Source: Dyadobacter chenwenxiniae
GTDB lineage: Bacteria; Bacteroidota; Bacteroidia; Cytophagales; Spirosomataceae
Length of the DNA stretch: 64,000 bases
Assembly: GCF_022869785.1 (NCBI RefSeq)
Contig: NZ_CP094997.1
Span: 2,170,001 to 2,234,000, forward strand
Direction of reading: 5' to 3'
Under the pieces are notes generated by a model. The model made no database searches. It saw only the letters and a program-made list of their open reading frames with translations, and was not told the DNA's origin. A program made the position numbers and the translations under genes. Shown here piece by piece: positions 27,878-36,365 of this stretch. Position 1 is the stretch's first letter. Every line of letters begins with the position of its first letter.

Positions 27878-29905
27878 ATGAAGTTAGGGGCGAGCGAAGG
27901 CCAAATACATCATGACGCCAAGGATTGCTGCTCAGGCGAGACGCAGATCCCGGTGAAACAAAAACACGAACACAACCACACTGATCACGACGGGCATGAT
28001 CACGACGGTCATGATCACGACGGGCACGATCATGGCCATGGGAATGCTGCGGATGATGGTTTGCTGAAAAGCCGCTGGATGCTTTGGGTTAGTCTGGCGC
28101 TTTTGCTCGGCTTTCTTTTTGTGACTTTTATTTTGAAGATCGAGGTTAACCGCAACCTGGAAATTGTCTCCATGCTGGCTGCATACGTTTTAGCCGGCAA
28201 CAAAACCATTGCGACCGCTTTTCGTCGCGTCATGCGCAGCGATTTCTTCAATGAATTTACATTAATGACGATTGCAACGATCGGCGCATTTTACATTGGC
28301 GAATTCAGCGAGGGTGTTGCGGTGATGATCTTTTACGAAATCGGCGAACTCTTTCAGGATATGGCGGTTAGCAGATCCAAACGCTCCATTAAGGCACTTC
28401 TGGACATTCGCCCGGAACAGGTTACCGTGATCCGCGATGGCAAAGATGTGCAGATTGCGCCGGGCTCTGTGGCCATTGGTGAGACCATTGTGGTAAAAGC
28501 CGGTGAAAAAGTGGCGCTGGACGGCATTTTAAAATCGCTCCACGGCACATTCAACACCGCAGCTTTAACTGGTGAATCGGTTCCGGACCAAAAAAGCCGG
28601 AACGAAGCGGTTCTCGCCGGAATGATCAATACGGAAAAATCGGTTGAAGTTGAAGTAACGGCGCTTTTTAAGGATTCCAAACTTTCCCGGATCCTGGAAA
28701 TGGTGCAGGAAGCAACCGGCCGGAAAGCACCTACGCAATTACTAATAAGCCGGTTAGCAAAAATTTACACACCGATTGTATTCTTGTTGGCGGTGCTGAT
28801 CATTCTCCTCCCCTACTTTTTTGTCGAAAATTACGGGTTTGACCAATGGCTTTATCGCGGCATGGTTTTCCTCGTGATCGCTTGCCCTTGTGCGCTTACG
28901 ATCTCCATTCCGCTGGGTTATTTTGGTGGGATCGGCTTGGCGTCGCGCAACGGGATCCTGGTAAAAGGCGCTAATTTCCTGGATGTCATTACCAAGATCG
29001 ACACATTGGTTTCGGACAAAACAGGCACGTTGACCAAAGGGGTGTTCAAGGTTCAAAAAGTGGAAACTACGCTGGATAGCAAAGATTTTATTTCAAAAAC
29101 CGCTTCGCTGGAAAGCTATTCAACACACCCCGTTGCGAAAGCCGTCGTGGCACACGCATCTGATTCGGCATTAGTAAAACCAACCGAAGTAGAAGAGATC
29201 TCCGGGCATGGATTGAAAGGAAAAGTCGGTGCGGATTCGCTGCTGGCGGGTAACCTCAAACTGCTGGATAAATTCCAGGTGGCTTATCCGAAGGAGCTTG
29301 CCAACATTGCTGAAACCATTGTAGCAGTGGCCGTTAACGGTTCCTATGCCGGATACATTACCATTGCCGATGAGATTAAGGAAGATGCACTGCAAACAGT
29401 TGCGGAATTGAAAAAGCTCGGCATTGAGACGATTATGCTTTCTGGCGACAAGGAGGCAGTTGTTTCCCACATTGCCGGGCAACTGCAAATCGGCCGAAGC
29501 TACGGAAACTTGCTGCCCGAAGACAAAGTCAGGATCGTAGAACAACTCAAAGCCGAAGGAAAACACATTGCCTTTGCAGGCGACGGCGTGAACGATGCGC
29601 CGGTGATCGCACTTGCGGATGTGGGCATTGCGATGGGCGCATTGGGATCGGACGTGGCGATTGAAACGGCCGACATCGTAATCCAGAATGACCAGCCGCT
29701 GAAAATTGCATCCGCCATTAAAGTCGGCAAAATCACGAAAGGCATTGTATATCAAAACATTTCGGCTGCGATGGGCGTCAAAGTGCTTGTAATGATCCTC
29801 GGTGCGGGCGGAATTGCCACCTTATGGGAGGCGGTTTTTGCAGATGTTGGTGTAGCTTTACTGGCAATTTTAAATGCTTTCAGGATCCAGGGAAAGAAAA
29901 TTTAA
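27878..29905 (+). CDS. heavy-metal translocating P1B-type ATPase, His-rich N-terminus
   Basis: The ATG at 27878 gives 675 residues; an in-frame TTG at 27782 adds sequence overlapping the promoter. The N-terminus has a Cys pair (KDCCSGE) and a His/Asp stretch with three DNA repeats of 15 nt (27983-28027), replacing the usual HMA domain. The P-type core is complete: CPC in VIACPCALTISIP, phosphorylation site SDKTGTLTKG, HP motif in YSTHPVAKA, GDKEAV and GDGVNDAPVIALADVG. The CPC and His-rich region point to Zn2+, Cd2+, Pb2+ or Co2+ export across the inner membrane. DUF6660 and TonB-receptor genes follow at 15 and 44 bp. Confidence 0.9.
   Translation: MKLGASEGQIHHDAKDCCSGETQIPVKQKHEHNHTDHDGHDHDGHDHDGHDHGHGNAADDGLLKSRWMLWVSLALLLGFLFVTFILKIEVNRNLEIVSMLAAYVLAGNKTIATAFRRVMRSDFFNEFTLMTIATIGAFYIGEFSEGVAVMIFYEIGELFQDMAVSRSKRSIKALLDIRPEQVTVIRDGKDVQIAPGSVAIGETIVVKAGEKVALDGILKSLHGTFNTAALTGESVPDQKSRNEAVLAGMINTEKSVEVEVTALFKDSKLSRILEMVQEATGRKAPTQLLISRLAKIYTPIVFLLAVLIILLPYFFVENYGFDQWLYRGMVFLVIACPCALTISIPLGYFGGIGLASRNGILVKGANFLDVITKIDTLVSDKTGTLTKGVFKVQKVETTLDSKDFISKTASLESYSTHPVAKAVVAHASDSALVKPTEVEEISGHGLKGKVGADSLLAGNLKLLDKFQVAYPKELANIAETIVAVAVNGSYAGYITIADEIKEDALQTVAELKKLGIETIMLSGDKEAVVSHIAGQLQIGRSYGNLLPEDKVRIVEQLKAEGKHIAFAGDGVNDAPVIALADVGIAMGALGSDVAIETADIVIQNDQPLKIASAIKVGKITKGIVYQNISAAMGVKVLVMILGAGGIATLWEAVFADVGVALLAILNAFRIQGKKI
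27983..28027. repeat. three 15-nt direct repeats encoding DHDGH
   Basis: Three in-frame 15-bp units (GATCACGACGGGCAT with one or two changes per copy) encode three DHDGH pentapeptides in the metal-binding N-terminus of the ATPase. Such arrays can change copy number by slippage and tune metal buffering. Confidence 0.85.
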
Positions 29906-29920
29906 TTCAAAAAAATCCAT

Positions 29921-30241
29921 TTGAAGTTTCTGGCCGTCATATTGTCTGCTTACATGCTCCTGCTGGCGCTGCTTCCCTGCGGCGACGAGGTGGAATGTAT
30001 GGATGATGAACGCTACGAAGCGGCATTCAATAATAACGCGCAGCAGGATCACGAAAACCATTCCGAAATCTGCTCTCCATTTTGCATTTGCGCGTGCTGC
30101 GGCCAGGTTTTGAATGTACTGACCACACCGCATTTTGCGCTGAAACCGCATTTTACGGTCGCAATGCGCGTGGGTTTTCACAAAGATCCCTATTTCGAAA
30201 TCATCCCGCTGGCCATCTGGCAGCCGCCCAAGCTGGTTTAA
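29921..30241 (+). CDS. DUF6660 family small protein
   Basis: 106 residues from a TTG start at 29921 (TTG AAG TTT CTG), no in-frame ATG being available before the hydrophobic segment. A signal-like N-terminus (FLAVILSAYMLLLALLPC) is followed by an acidic His-containing stretch and the Cys cluster CSPFCICACCGQ, which is typical of DUF6660. Members sit beside metal-transport or TonB-receptor genes in Bacteroidota, and the Cys/His content suggests metal binding in the periplasm. It lies between the ATPase and the TonB receptor. Confidence 0.72.
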   Translation: MKFLAVILSAYMLLLALLPCGDEVECMDDERYEAAFNNNAQQDHENHSEICSPFCICACCGQVLNVLTTPHFALKPHFTVAMRVGFHKDPYFEIIPLAIWQPPKLV

Positions 30242-30285
30242 ATCAGTAAATACATTCCATTTTTTACCACGATTTAAATCTCACA

Positions 30286-32256
30286 ATGCAAAAAATAGCT
30301 TTGCTTGTGCTGGTTATGCTATATGCTGGCCACACGCAAGCACAAAATACGACCGATACAACGTCTGTTTACGAAACAGATAAAACCCAGGAAATGGAAG
30401 AAGTCGTCATTTCTTCCACCCGCAGCTCACGAACGATCAAAGACATTCCTACCCGCGTTGAATTCATTGCCGGCGAGGAACTTGATGAAAAAGCGAACAT
30501 GAAACCGGGCGACATCCGCATGGTTTTGAGCGAGAGCACGGGAATCCAGGTGCAAACCACTTCCGCTACGAGCGCCAATGCAAGCATACGTATACAAGGC
30601 CTCGATGGCCGTTACACGCAGATTTTGAAAGACGGTTTTCCGCTTTATTCCGGCGCGTCCAGCGGATTAGGGCTGCTGCAAATCCCCCCGCTAGACCTTA
30701 AACAAGTGGAAGTGATCAAAGGCGCAGCCTCAACATTGTACGGAGGCGGTGCCATCGCGGGCCTTGTCAATCTGATCTCGAAAACACCTAAGGATGAGCA
30801 GGAACTGAAATTTCACTTGAACGGAACGAGCGCCGGCGGCTTCGATGTAAATGGCTTTTATTCCAAAAAATTCGGAAAAACCGGTGCCACGATCTTCGCT
30901 GCGCATAACCGCAATGCTGCCTACGATCCGGCTGGAATTGACCTTTCCGCTATTCCGAAATTCGAGCGCTTTACGTTTAATCCGCGTTTTTTTGTGTATC
31001 CTAATTCGAATACGACGATCAGCCTGGGAGTGAACACGGCTTTCGAAAACCGCATCGGCGGGGATATGCATTTTATCAAAAACAAAAATGAAACCGGCCA
31101 CAGCTATTTCGAAAAAAACAAAACACAGCGCATGAGCACGCAGTTTTTGTTCGACCATATCTTTGGAAACCATGAGCATTTTATTGTTAAAAACAGCGTG
31201 AGCTATTTCAACAGAAAGCTTACGACACCTGGATACGCATTTGACGGGACCCAATATTCGACTTTCACCGAGGCATCATACGCCAATCATGGCGACAAGC
31301 TGGAATGGATAGCGGGCGCGAATTTATGGACGGACCAGTTTAAGGAAAAACCGCTTGCCATCGGTCAGAAACGCGATTACAACCTCAACACATTAGGCGC
31401 ATTTGCCCAAAATACCTGGAAAGCGGCCGAATGGCTGCATATAGAAACGGGTTTGCGGGCGGATTATGTGATGGATTATGGCATGGCATTTCTTCCCAGG
31501 ATCTCGGCACTATTGAAACTCTCCCCCACTTTTACGTCCCGTATCGGAGGAGGAATGGGTTATAAGGCTCCGACTATCTTCACCGAGGAAAGTGAACGCA
31601 TTCAATATCAGGGGGTTTCGGGAATTGATAAAGACAAAAACCGCCTTGAACACAGTTACGGCGGGAACTGGGATGTAAATTACCAGACGAGGCTTTTCAA
31701 TGATCAGTTGAATTTCAGTATCAACCAGTTGTTTTTTTACACATACATTACCAAGCCGCTGATCCTCAAACCCACCGGTAATGCAGGTTATCAGTTTGAA
31801 AACATAAGCGGCCACATTGACACCCGCGGATCGGAAACGAATTTGAAACTGGGTTACAGCGATTTCAAACTGTTCCTGGGTTACACCTATACGGACGCGC
31901 GGATACGTGAAAACGGTCGCCATCAGCAGAATTTCCTGACCCCCAAACACAGGATCAATTCAGTGTTGTTTTATGAAGTGGAGGAAAAATGGAAAGCGGG
32001 TTTAGAAGCATATTATTTCAGCAAGCAGCAGTTGAGCGACGGTAAAACCGGCCAGGAATATGTGATCCTGGGCTTCATGGTCGAGCGGCTTTGGGAGCGG
32101 TTTTCTATTTATATCAATTTTGAAAATTTCCTTGACGCACGCCAAACCCGTTTTGACAACATTTATACCGGCAGCATTTCAACCCCAACATTCAGAGACA
32201 TTTATGCACCGTTGGATGGTTTTGTCTTCAATGGCGGAATAAAAATCAATTTGTAA
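30286..32256 (+). CDS. TonB-dependent outer-membrane receptor
   Basis: 656 residues. The signal peptide MQKIALLVLVMLYAGHTQAQ is followed by a TonB-box-like segment (MEEVVISSTR), a plug domain (DIRMVLSESTGIQVQTTS ... IRIQGLDGRYTQILKDGFPLYSG ... VEVIKGAASTLYGGGAIAG) and a 22-strand beta-barrel ending in an aromatic-terminated strand (DGFVFNGGIKINL). It lacks the CarboxypepD_reg N-terminal domain of SusC-type receptors, so it resembles siderophore, haem or metal-chelate receptors. Location in an operon with a P1B ATPase and DUF6660 suggests a metal complex as substrate. A hairpin terminator follows the stop. Confidence 0.9.
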   Translation: MQKIALLVLVMLYAGHTQAQNTTDTTSVYETDKTQEMEEVVISSTRSSRTIKDIPTRVEFIAGEELDEKANMKPGDIRMVLSESTGIQVQTTSATSANASIRIQGLDGRYTQILKDGFPLYSGASSGLGLLQIPPLDLKQVEVIKGAASTLYGGGAIAGLVNLISKTPKDEQELKFHLNGTSAGGFDVNGFYSKKFGKTGATIFAAHNRNAAYDPAGIDLSAIPKFERFTFNPRFFVYPNSNTTISLGVNTAFENRIGGDMHFIKNKNETGHSYFEKNKTQRMSTQFLFDHIFGNHEHFIVKNSVSYFNRKLTTPGYAFDGTQYSTFTEASYANHGDKLEWIAGANLWTDQFKEKPLAIGQKRDYNLNTLGAFAQNTWKAAEWLHIETGLRADYVMDYGMAFLPRISALLKLSPTFTSRIGGGMGYKAPTIFTEESERIQYQGVSGIDKDKNRLEHSYGGNWDVNYQTRLFNDQLNFSINQLFFYTYITKPLILKPTGNAGYQFENISGHIDTRGSETNLKLGYSDFKLFLGYTYTDARIRENGRHQQNFLTPKHRINSVLFYEVEEKWKAGLEAYYFSKQQLSDGKTGQEYVILGFMVERLWERFSIYINFENFLDARQTRFDNIYTGSISTPTFRDIYAPLDGFVFNGGIKINL

Positions 32257-32257
32257 A

Positions 32258-32300
32258 AAAGTAGGATAAGGAGTTGCTGGCCGACTCCTTGTCCTACTTT
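32258..32300 (+). terminator. rho-independent-type hairpin after the TonB receptor gene
   Basis: Arms AAAGTAGGATAAGGAGT (32258-32274) and ACTCCTTGTCCTACTTT (32284-32300) pair over 17 positions with one G-T type mismatch. The structure begins 2 bp after the stop and is followed by a T-rich segment. Confidence 0.8.
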
Positions 32301-32424
32301 CAGTTTTGCCTTTTGCAAAAAGCCGTTACCGGGGAAAAGAGTAATTTTTGAAACCAAAACCCTTTTTAAAATGCCAAAAGAACATTGGCATAGCAACGAC
32401 GATCCACCAAAACTGTAAGAAAAA

Positions 32425-32781
32425 ATGTCGAGAACCGATGCATTATCCCCTGAGCAACTTCGGGAGGAACTTGAAGAGAATACACAGAATCAGGCAGTCG
32501 GCGATACTTTGCTTTTCGAGAATGATAAGGTAAAAGTATGGCACATTTGCCTACAACCCGGTGAACGCATCCATTATCACCGTCACAACTACGATTATTT
32601 CTGGACCGTTTTACAGGACGGGCAAGGCGTTTCCAACCAGGAAGACGGTAGCCAGGTAAGTTTTACATTCAAAAAAGGGCAAACCTCTTTTCAAAATATT
32701 ATTGAGCAGGGCAGCTCCATTCATGATCTAAAAAATACCGGCACCGGCATTCTGGAATTCATTACAACGGAGTTGAAGTAA
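32425..32781 (+). CDS. cupin-like protein
   Basis: 118 residues. The central part has the cupin motif 1 pattern (QPGERIHYHRHNYDYFWTVL, with metal-binding His residues) and later strands of a small beta-barrel (VSFTFKKGQTSF). There is no signal peptide. Cupins of this size bind small ligands or metals or act as isomerases; the substrate is not known. The gene is preceded by a terminator and a 124-bp region and convergent with the next small gene. Confidence 0.72.
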   Translation: MSRTDALSPEQLREELEENTQNQAVGDTLLFENDKVKVWHICLQPGERIHYHRHNYDYFWTVLQDGQGVSNQEDGSQVSFTFKKGQTSFQNIIEQGSSIHDLKNTGTGILEFITTELK

Positions 32782-32790
32782 CGGCAGTTA

Positions 32791-33069
32791 CTACACCACA
32801 GCGACCGGCTTGATGCCGGCAATTTTTTCGAGCGCAACAGTAACGCGTTCAATGCGGTCCACATTGCCGCGACTGCTGTCTGACACCGCCTGGGCGACTG
32901 AGGTTAAATAATCTCCGCCCAGTTTGGTGTTGAAGAAAGGATCCCTGGCGGCCAGCACGCCCCGCCAATTCTTACCAACAACATTTCTCGACTTGATAAA
33001 TCGGAGGAGCAGGCGCTCTTTGATTGTCAGACAACCATACTCCTTCACGCGGGTTTGTTGTTTTTCCAT
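32791..33069 (-). CDS. small basic protein, unknown function
   Basis: 92 residues beginning MEKQQTRVKEYGCLTIKERL. The region KERLLLRFIKSRNVVGKNWRGV is basic and amphipathic. No signal or membrane segment is present. It is divergent from an XRE regulator, with 127 bp between the two starts containing repeated inverted half-sites. A regulator-target relationship is therefore plausible. I recognise no family. Confidence 0.55.
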   Translation of the reverse strand: MEKQQTRVKEYGCLTIKERLLLRFIKSRNVVGKNWRGVLAARDPFFNTKLGGDYLTSVAQAVSDSSRGNVDRIERVTVALEKIAGIKPVAVV

Positions 33070-33095
33070 TTGTTACTATGATAATGTGTGAGAAG

Positions 33096-33126
33096 ATTAC
33101 AAGGTTTTTTGTAATTTGTGCATTAC
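33096..33126. promoter_or_regulatory. candidate operator of the XRE regulator
   Basis: ATTACAA (33096-33102), spacer GGTTTT, TTGTAAT (33109-33115), spacer TTGTGC, ATTAC (33122-33126). The half-site occurs three times in alternating orientation about every 13 bp in the divergent region of the XRE gene and the 92-residue gene. The geometry is that of two overlapping inverted-repeat sites. Confidence 0.5.
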
Positions 33127-33196
33127 GAAAACCGATATACAAAAGTACAATAAAATTATATCAAGATCAAATTAATTAGGACTAAAATATAAATTA

Positions 33197-33556
33197 ATGG
33201 TGAGTATTGGCAAAAGAATTAAGCAGGGTCGCGAAAAACTAGGTTTGAGTCAGGAGCAGCTCGCAGTGATTATGGCCAAAAAAGGAAAAGGCACTATCTC
33301 GAATTGGGAAACAAACAAGAATGAACCCTCCATTGCTGAGTTCAAGAAATTGGCAGAACTATTCAGCACAACCGCTGCCTACCTGATCGGCGAAGCACCG
33401 CAGTTTGAAGAGCCGCAGGAAAATTACGTGATGGTTAGAAAAGACGACCTGATCGAACTTCAGAAAAAAGCTTTGGAAAGAGAATCAGAAAAAAATAAGG
33501 AGTTGCTCGACTTATTGGAGCAATCGAAAAAATCGGGCGAAGAAAACGAGGCTTAA
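33197..33556 (+). CDS. XRE-family HTH regulator with C-terminal coiled coil
   Basis: 119 residues. The N-terminal Cro/C1-type HTH (about residues 5-62: GKRIKQGREKLGLSQEQLAV, TISNWETNKNEPS, LAELFSTTAAYLIG) is followed by a linker and a Glu/Lys-rich C-terminal coiled coil that probably mediates multimerisation. It has no peptidase or sensor domain. It could repress its own gene and the divergent 92-residue gene through the inverted repeats between them. Its end overlaps the convergent MFS gene by 4 bp. Confidence 0.85.
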   Translation: MVSIGKRIKQGREKLGLSQEQLAVIMAKKGKGTISNWETNKNEPSIAEFKKLAELFSTTAAYLIGEAPQFEEPQENYVMVRKDDLIELQKKALERESEKNKELLDLLEQSKKSGEENEA

Positions 33557-34767
33557 CCCAGCCTCATCTTCCCCTGGAAAAGCATTCTGAAACCGAGCGC
33601 ACACGAAAAACTCAGGATTACCAGCGTGACCCACAGCACGTTGTAACCCCAATGTGCTGCAATATAGCCACCAGCGGCAGGCGCGATGATCTGCGCAACG
33701 GACTGTGAAACCGAGTACGCAGCCGAATATTTGCCCCTGTTAAATTCGGACGCCCTGCTCATCACGAATGTGCTGATATAAGGGAGCGCAAGCATTTCAC
33801 CAATCGTGAACAAGATCACAGCAGCGGCCGCAAGAATAACCGGCGCTATCACCGGCACAACCAACATGCTGAAAGCCAACGCACTGAAAACGGTTCCTGC
33901 TACCATATAGTAAGAATCGGGCCGGCGGTTTCCCAGGTTCTGAATGAGGACCATTTCGAACAAGGCAATGATAATCCCGTTCATACCAAGCAGAATTCCG
34001 ATTGTAGACTCTCCGATGTGCATTTCCTCTTTCCAATAAACCGGAACAAGCCGGAAGAGCAGTATAAAACAAATCATGTACAGCATGACGACCACCAAGA
34101 ACCGGACAAACAAAGCGTCCTTCCATGGTGATTGGCCCACGATTTCGGCCGCATGTGCATGACCGGAACGGCTGACCATTTTCGCTTTCGGAAGCAACAG
34201 CACAATTAAAAGTCCTGCAAGGATATAAACGACGCCATCGACCCAAAACAATAAGCTGTAATTGATCGCAGCGAGAATTCCGCCGACCGAAGTGCCAAAA
34301 CCAAAGCCAATGTTCATTGCCAGGCGGTTTAATGCATAGGAGCGCGTGAGATTTCCGGGCGAAGAATAAGCCGCAACGGCGGTGCTATTGGCAGGTTTGA
34401 AAGCCTCCACAAAAAAACTGAGCACCACAATGAGGATGCATAGTCCGGTAAAGCTGGTAACCATTCCAAAGAGAACAAATAGCAGTCCGCTTATGACGAG
34501 GCAGACGATTTGAACCGGCCGGAAACCCCAGATATCTGTTAGGTAACCGCCCGCCATGCCGCCCAGGACAGATCCGGCCCCAAACAATGTGATGATCAAA
34601 CCTGCGTCCGCTATGCTTCTGTGGAGGCTCTGCGTAATGTACATACTCATAAAAGGAACCGCCATATAGCCACACCGGTTTACCAGAATGACGACGCTAA
34701 GCAACCACGTTTCTCTGCTTAATCCACTGAATGAGACGCGATAGCTCTCAATGATCTTGTTCAACAT
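33553..34767 (-). CDS. MFS transporter
   Basis: 404 residues with about 12 hydrophobic helices and the MFS loop-2/3 pattern GGMAGGYLTDIWGFRPVQ. The protein begins with a short cytoplasmic N-terminus (IIESYRVSFSGLSRETW) found in drug:H+ antiporter-1 type carriers. The substrate is unknown. It lies 25 bp downstream of the second MocR regulator on the same strand and is likely cotranscribed, so a compound linked to PLP sensing may be exported. Confidence 0.85.
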   Translation of the reverse strand: MLNKIIESYRVSFSGLSRETWLLSVVILVNRCGYMAVPFMSMYITQSLHRSIADAGLIITLFGAGSVLGGMAGGYLTDIWGFRPVQIVCLVISGLLFVLFGMVTSFTGLCILIVVLSFFVEAFKPANSTAVAAYSSPGNLTRSYALNRLAMNIGFGFGTSVGGILAAINYSLLFWVDGVVYILAGLLIVLLLPKAKMVSRSGHAHAAEIVGQSPWKDALFVRFLVVVMLYMICFILLFRLVPVYWKEEMHIGESTIGILLGMNGIIIALFEMVLIQNLGNRRPDSYYMVAGTVFSALAFSMLVVPVIAPVILAAAAVILFTIGEMLALPYISTFVMSRASEFNRGKYSAAYSVSQSVAQIIAPAAGGYIAAHWGYNVLWVTLVILSFSCALGFRMLFQGKMRLG

Positions 34768-34792
34768 AAATTCATTTTTCAGGCTAACTGGT

Positions 34793-36286
34793 TTACAAAT
34801 TTCCCAATAAATTCCTGATTATCTCAACACTTTCCTCCAATTCCTCTGCATTTGAAGATGCAAAACCGAGTCTGACGGCATTATTAGGCGGCTCTGCGAA
34901 GCTGTTGCCGGGAGGGATTCCGGAAGTTCCGTTAGACATATAAAGGTCTTTTTGCAAAGCACTGTCGGCCAATTTGACCAGATTAATATCGGGATCAAAT
35001 TGGGTCCAAACCGCCATGCCGCCATCAGGGATTTGAAATTTCACATAATTGCCAAGTCGACTTCTCAACAAATCGCAAAATAAGTCTCTCCGCTGTTTAT
35101 AAATCCGGACCGACTTCCGCAGATGCCTTTGAATGACGCCGGTGTGCAGTAATTCGGCGATCGCATTTTCCAGCATTTGGTCTCCCTGCCGGTCAATAAT
35201 CCGCCTTAGTTTGGCCAGATAAGTGATCACATCACCTGGCCCTACAAGATAACCCACCCGGAACGCCGGTGAAATGGTTTTGGTAAAAGACCCGCAATAC
35301 ATAACCATTCCAGTGGGATCCGCACCGGCGAGGGGCATCAGCGGTTTACTTAAATAGTGAAAATCGTAGTCATAATCATCCTCAAAAATGATAAATCCAT
35401 ACTGCTCCGCCAATTTCAAAAGGTTAAGACGCCGGTCTGCCCGAAGCGCAACCGTAGTGGGATAATGATGATGTGAGGTGACGTAAACCATCCTGATTGT
35501 CTGTTTTTGACATATTTGTTCCAAAGCAGCCACATCAACCCCATGCTCATCCACCGGCACACGGATAGGGTTCGCCCCTGCCTGAATGAAATTCATATTT
35601 GCACCAAACCAGCCTGGCGCGTCTACCACCACATTGTCGCCCGGTTGCAATAAGGCCGTACTAACCAGATACAAGCCCATAATGACGCCGCGAACGATCA
35701 GGATATTTTCCGGCATTGTTTTCATGCCGCGGGTTTCATTCAGATATGCCGATAATTCTTGCCGCAGCCACACAGATCCTTTTGTGTCACCATAACCCAA
35801 CCGGGAATACGGATTTCCGCCCAGCAACTGGCTGCGATAAGCCCGGGACAAATCGTCCAGAGGCGCAAGACGCGGATCCGGGAAGCCATCGTCTAAATGC
35901 AGACGTGTGCTGCTCCGGAGAAACGCCCGGTCGAGATGCGGCTGCTGAACAAACTTGAAGCCTGCCTTTTCAGCAGGCACAATGGCCTTTTCTGTTCCGA
36001 TATGCTTGTTGGACAATTGAATTTCAGGCAAATGTTTGGCTACGAATGTGCCATTGCCCGTGTGGCTTTCCAGCCAACCCTGTGCCAGCAGCTCATCATA
36101 AGCTTGCACAACTGTACGCCTATGCACTTTCAATAACAATGCTAATTGCCTTGTACTAAGCAATCTATAACCAGTTTGCAATGTTCCCGTACGAATCAGC
36201 GCCATGAGTTGATTGGCAATTTGGAGATATACGGGCTGTTTGCTTTTCTTGTCTACAAGCAGTAAAGTAGAGAGCACCTGAACCAT
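34793..36286 (-). CDS. MocR-type regulator (GntR HTH fused to aminotransferase)
   Basis: 497 residues. An N-terminal winged HTH (QPVYLQIANQLMALIRTG ... STRQLALLLKVHRRTVVQAY, DELLAQGWLESHTGNGTFVA) is followed by an aminotransferase fold with PLP lysine in CGSFTKTISPAFRVGYLVG. The protein belongs to the same class as PdxR, which senses PLP and controls vitamin B6 or drug-response genes. It is divergent from the PPOX-fold protein gene, with an 79-bp region containing a direct repeat, and precedes an MFS gene. It differs strongly from the 25.8 kb MocR, so they are not recent duplicates. Confidence 0.88.
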   Translation of the reverse strand: MVQVLSTLLLVDKKSKQPVYLQIANQLMALIRTGTLQTGYRLLSTRQLALLLKVHRRTVVQAYDELLAQGWLESHTGNGTFVAKHLPEIQLSNKHIGTEKAIVPAEKAGFKFVQQPHLDRAFLRSSTRLHLDDGFPDPRLAPLDDLSRAYRSQLLGGNPYSRLGYGDTKGSVWLRQELSAYLNETRGMKTMPENILIVRGVIMGLYLVSTALLQPGDNVVVDAPGWFGANMNFIQAGANPIRVPVDEHGVDVAALEQICQKQTIRMVYVTSHHHYPTTVALRADRRLNLLKLAEQYGFIIFEDDYDYDFHYLSKPLMPLAGADPTGMVMYCGSFTKTISPAFRVGYLVGPGDVITYLAKLRRIIDRQGDQMLENAIAELLHTGVIQRHLRKSVRIYKQRRDLFCDLLRSRLGNYVKFQIPDGGMAVWTQFDPDINLVKLADSALQKDLYMSNGTSGIPPGNSFAEPPNNAVRLGFASSNAEELEESVEIIRNLLGNL

Positions 36287-36287
36287 A

Positions 36288-36325
36288 ATTGGACCACTTT
36301 GTTTCTAAATATTGGACTCTTTTGT
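36288..36325. promoter_or_regulatory. candidate MocR operator: direct repeat
   Basis: Two copies of ATTGGAC-n3-TTTGT (36288-36302 and 36311-36325) with 12 of 15 positions identical and a 23-bp period, plus an inverted CCAATTT at 36330-36336. MocR/PdxR proteins are known to bind spaced direct repeats of this kind. The second copy overlaps the -33 element of the forward promoter. Confidence 0.5.
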
Positions 36326-36349
36326 GCATCCAATTTCACCATATTTTTG
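36321..36349 (+). promoter_or_regulatory. Bacteroidota-type promoter of the PPOX gene
   Basis: TTTG (36321-36324), 17-bp spacer, TATTTTTG (36342-36349). Both elements match the TTTG / TAnnTTTG consensus. The start codon is 17 bp after the -7 box, so the leader is short. Confidence 0.6.
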
Positions 36350-36365
36350 TTAAAAAACAAAAGAC

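Noticed and set aside
27878..28060. His-rich repeats considered as a CRISPR-like or other array
   Set aside because: Only three 15-bp units, in frame, without spacers; they encode a protein repeat.
32371..32418. 15-codon open frame (MPKEHWHSNDDPPKL) ending 6 bp before the cupin gene
   Set aside because: Too short to support. It could be a leader peptide, but there is no attenuator structure or conserved feature to show this.
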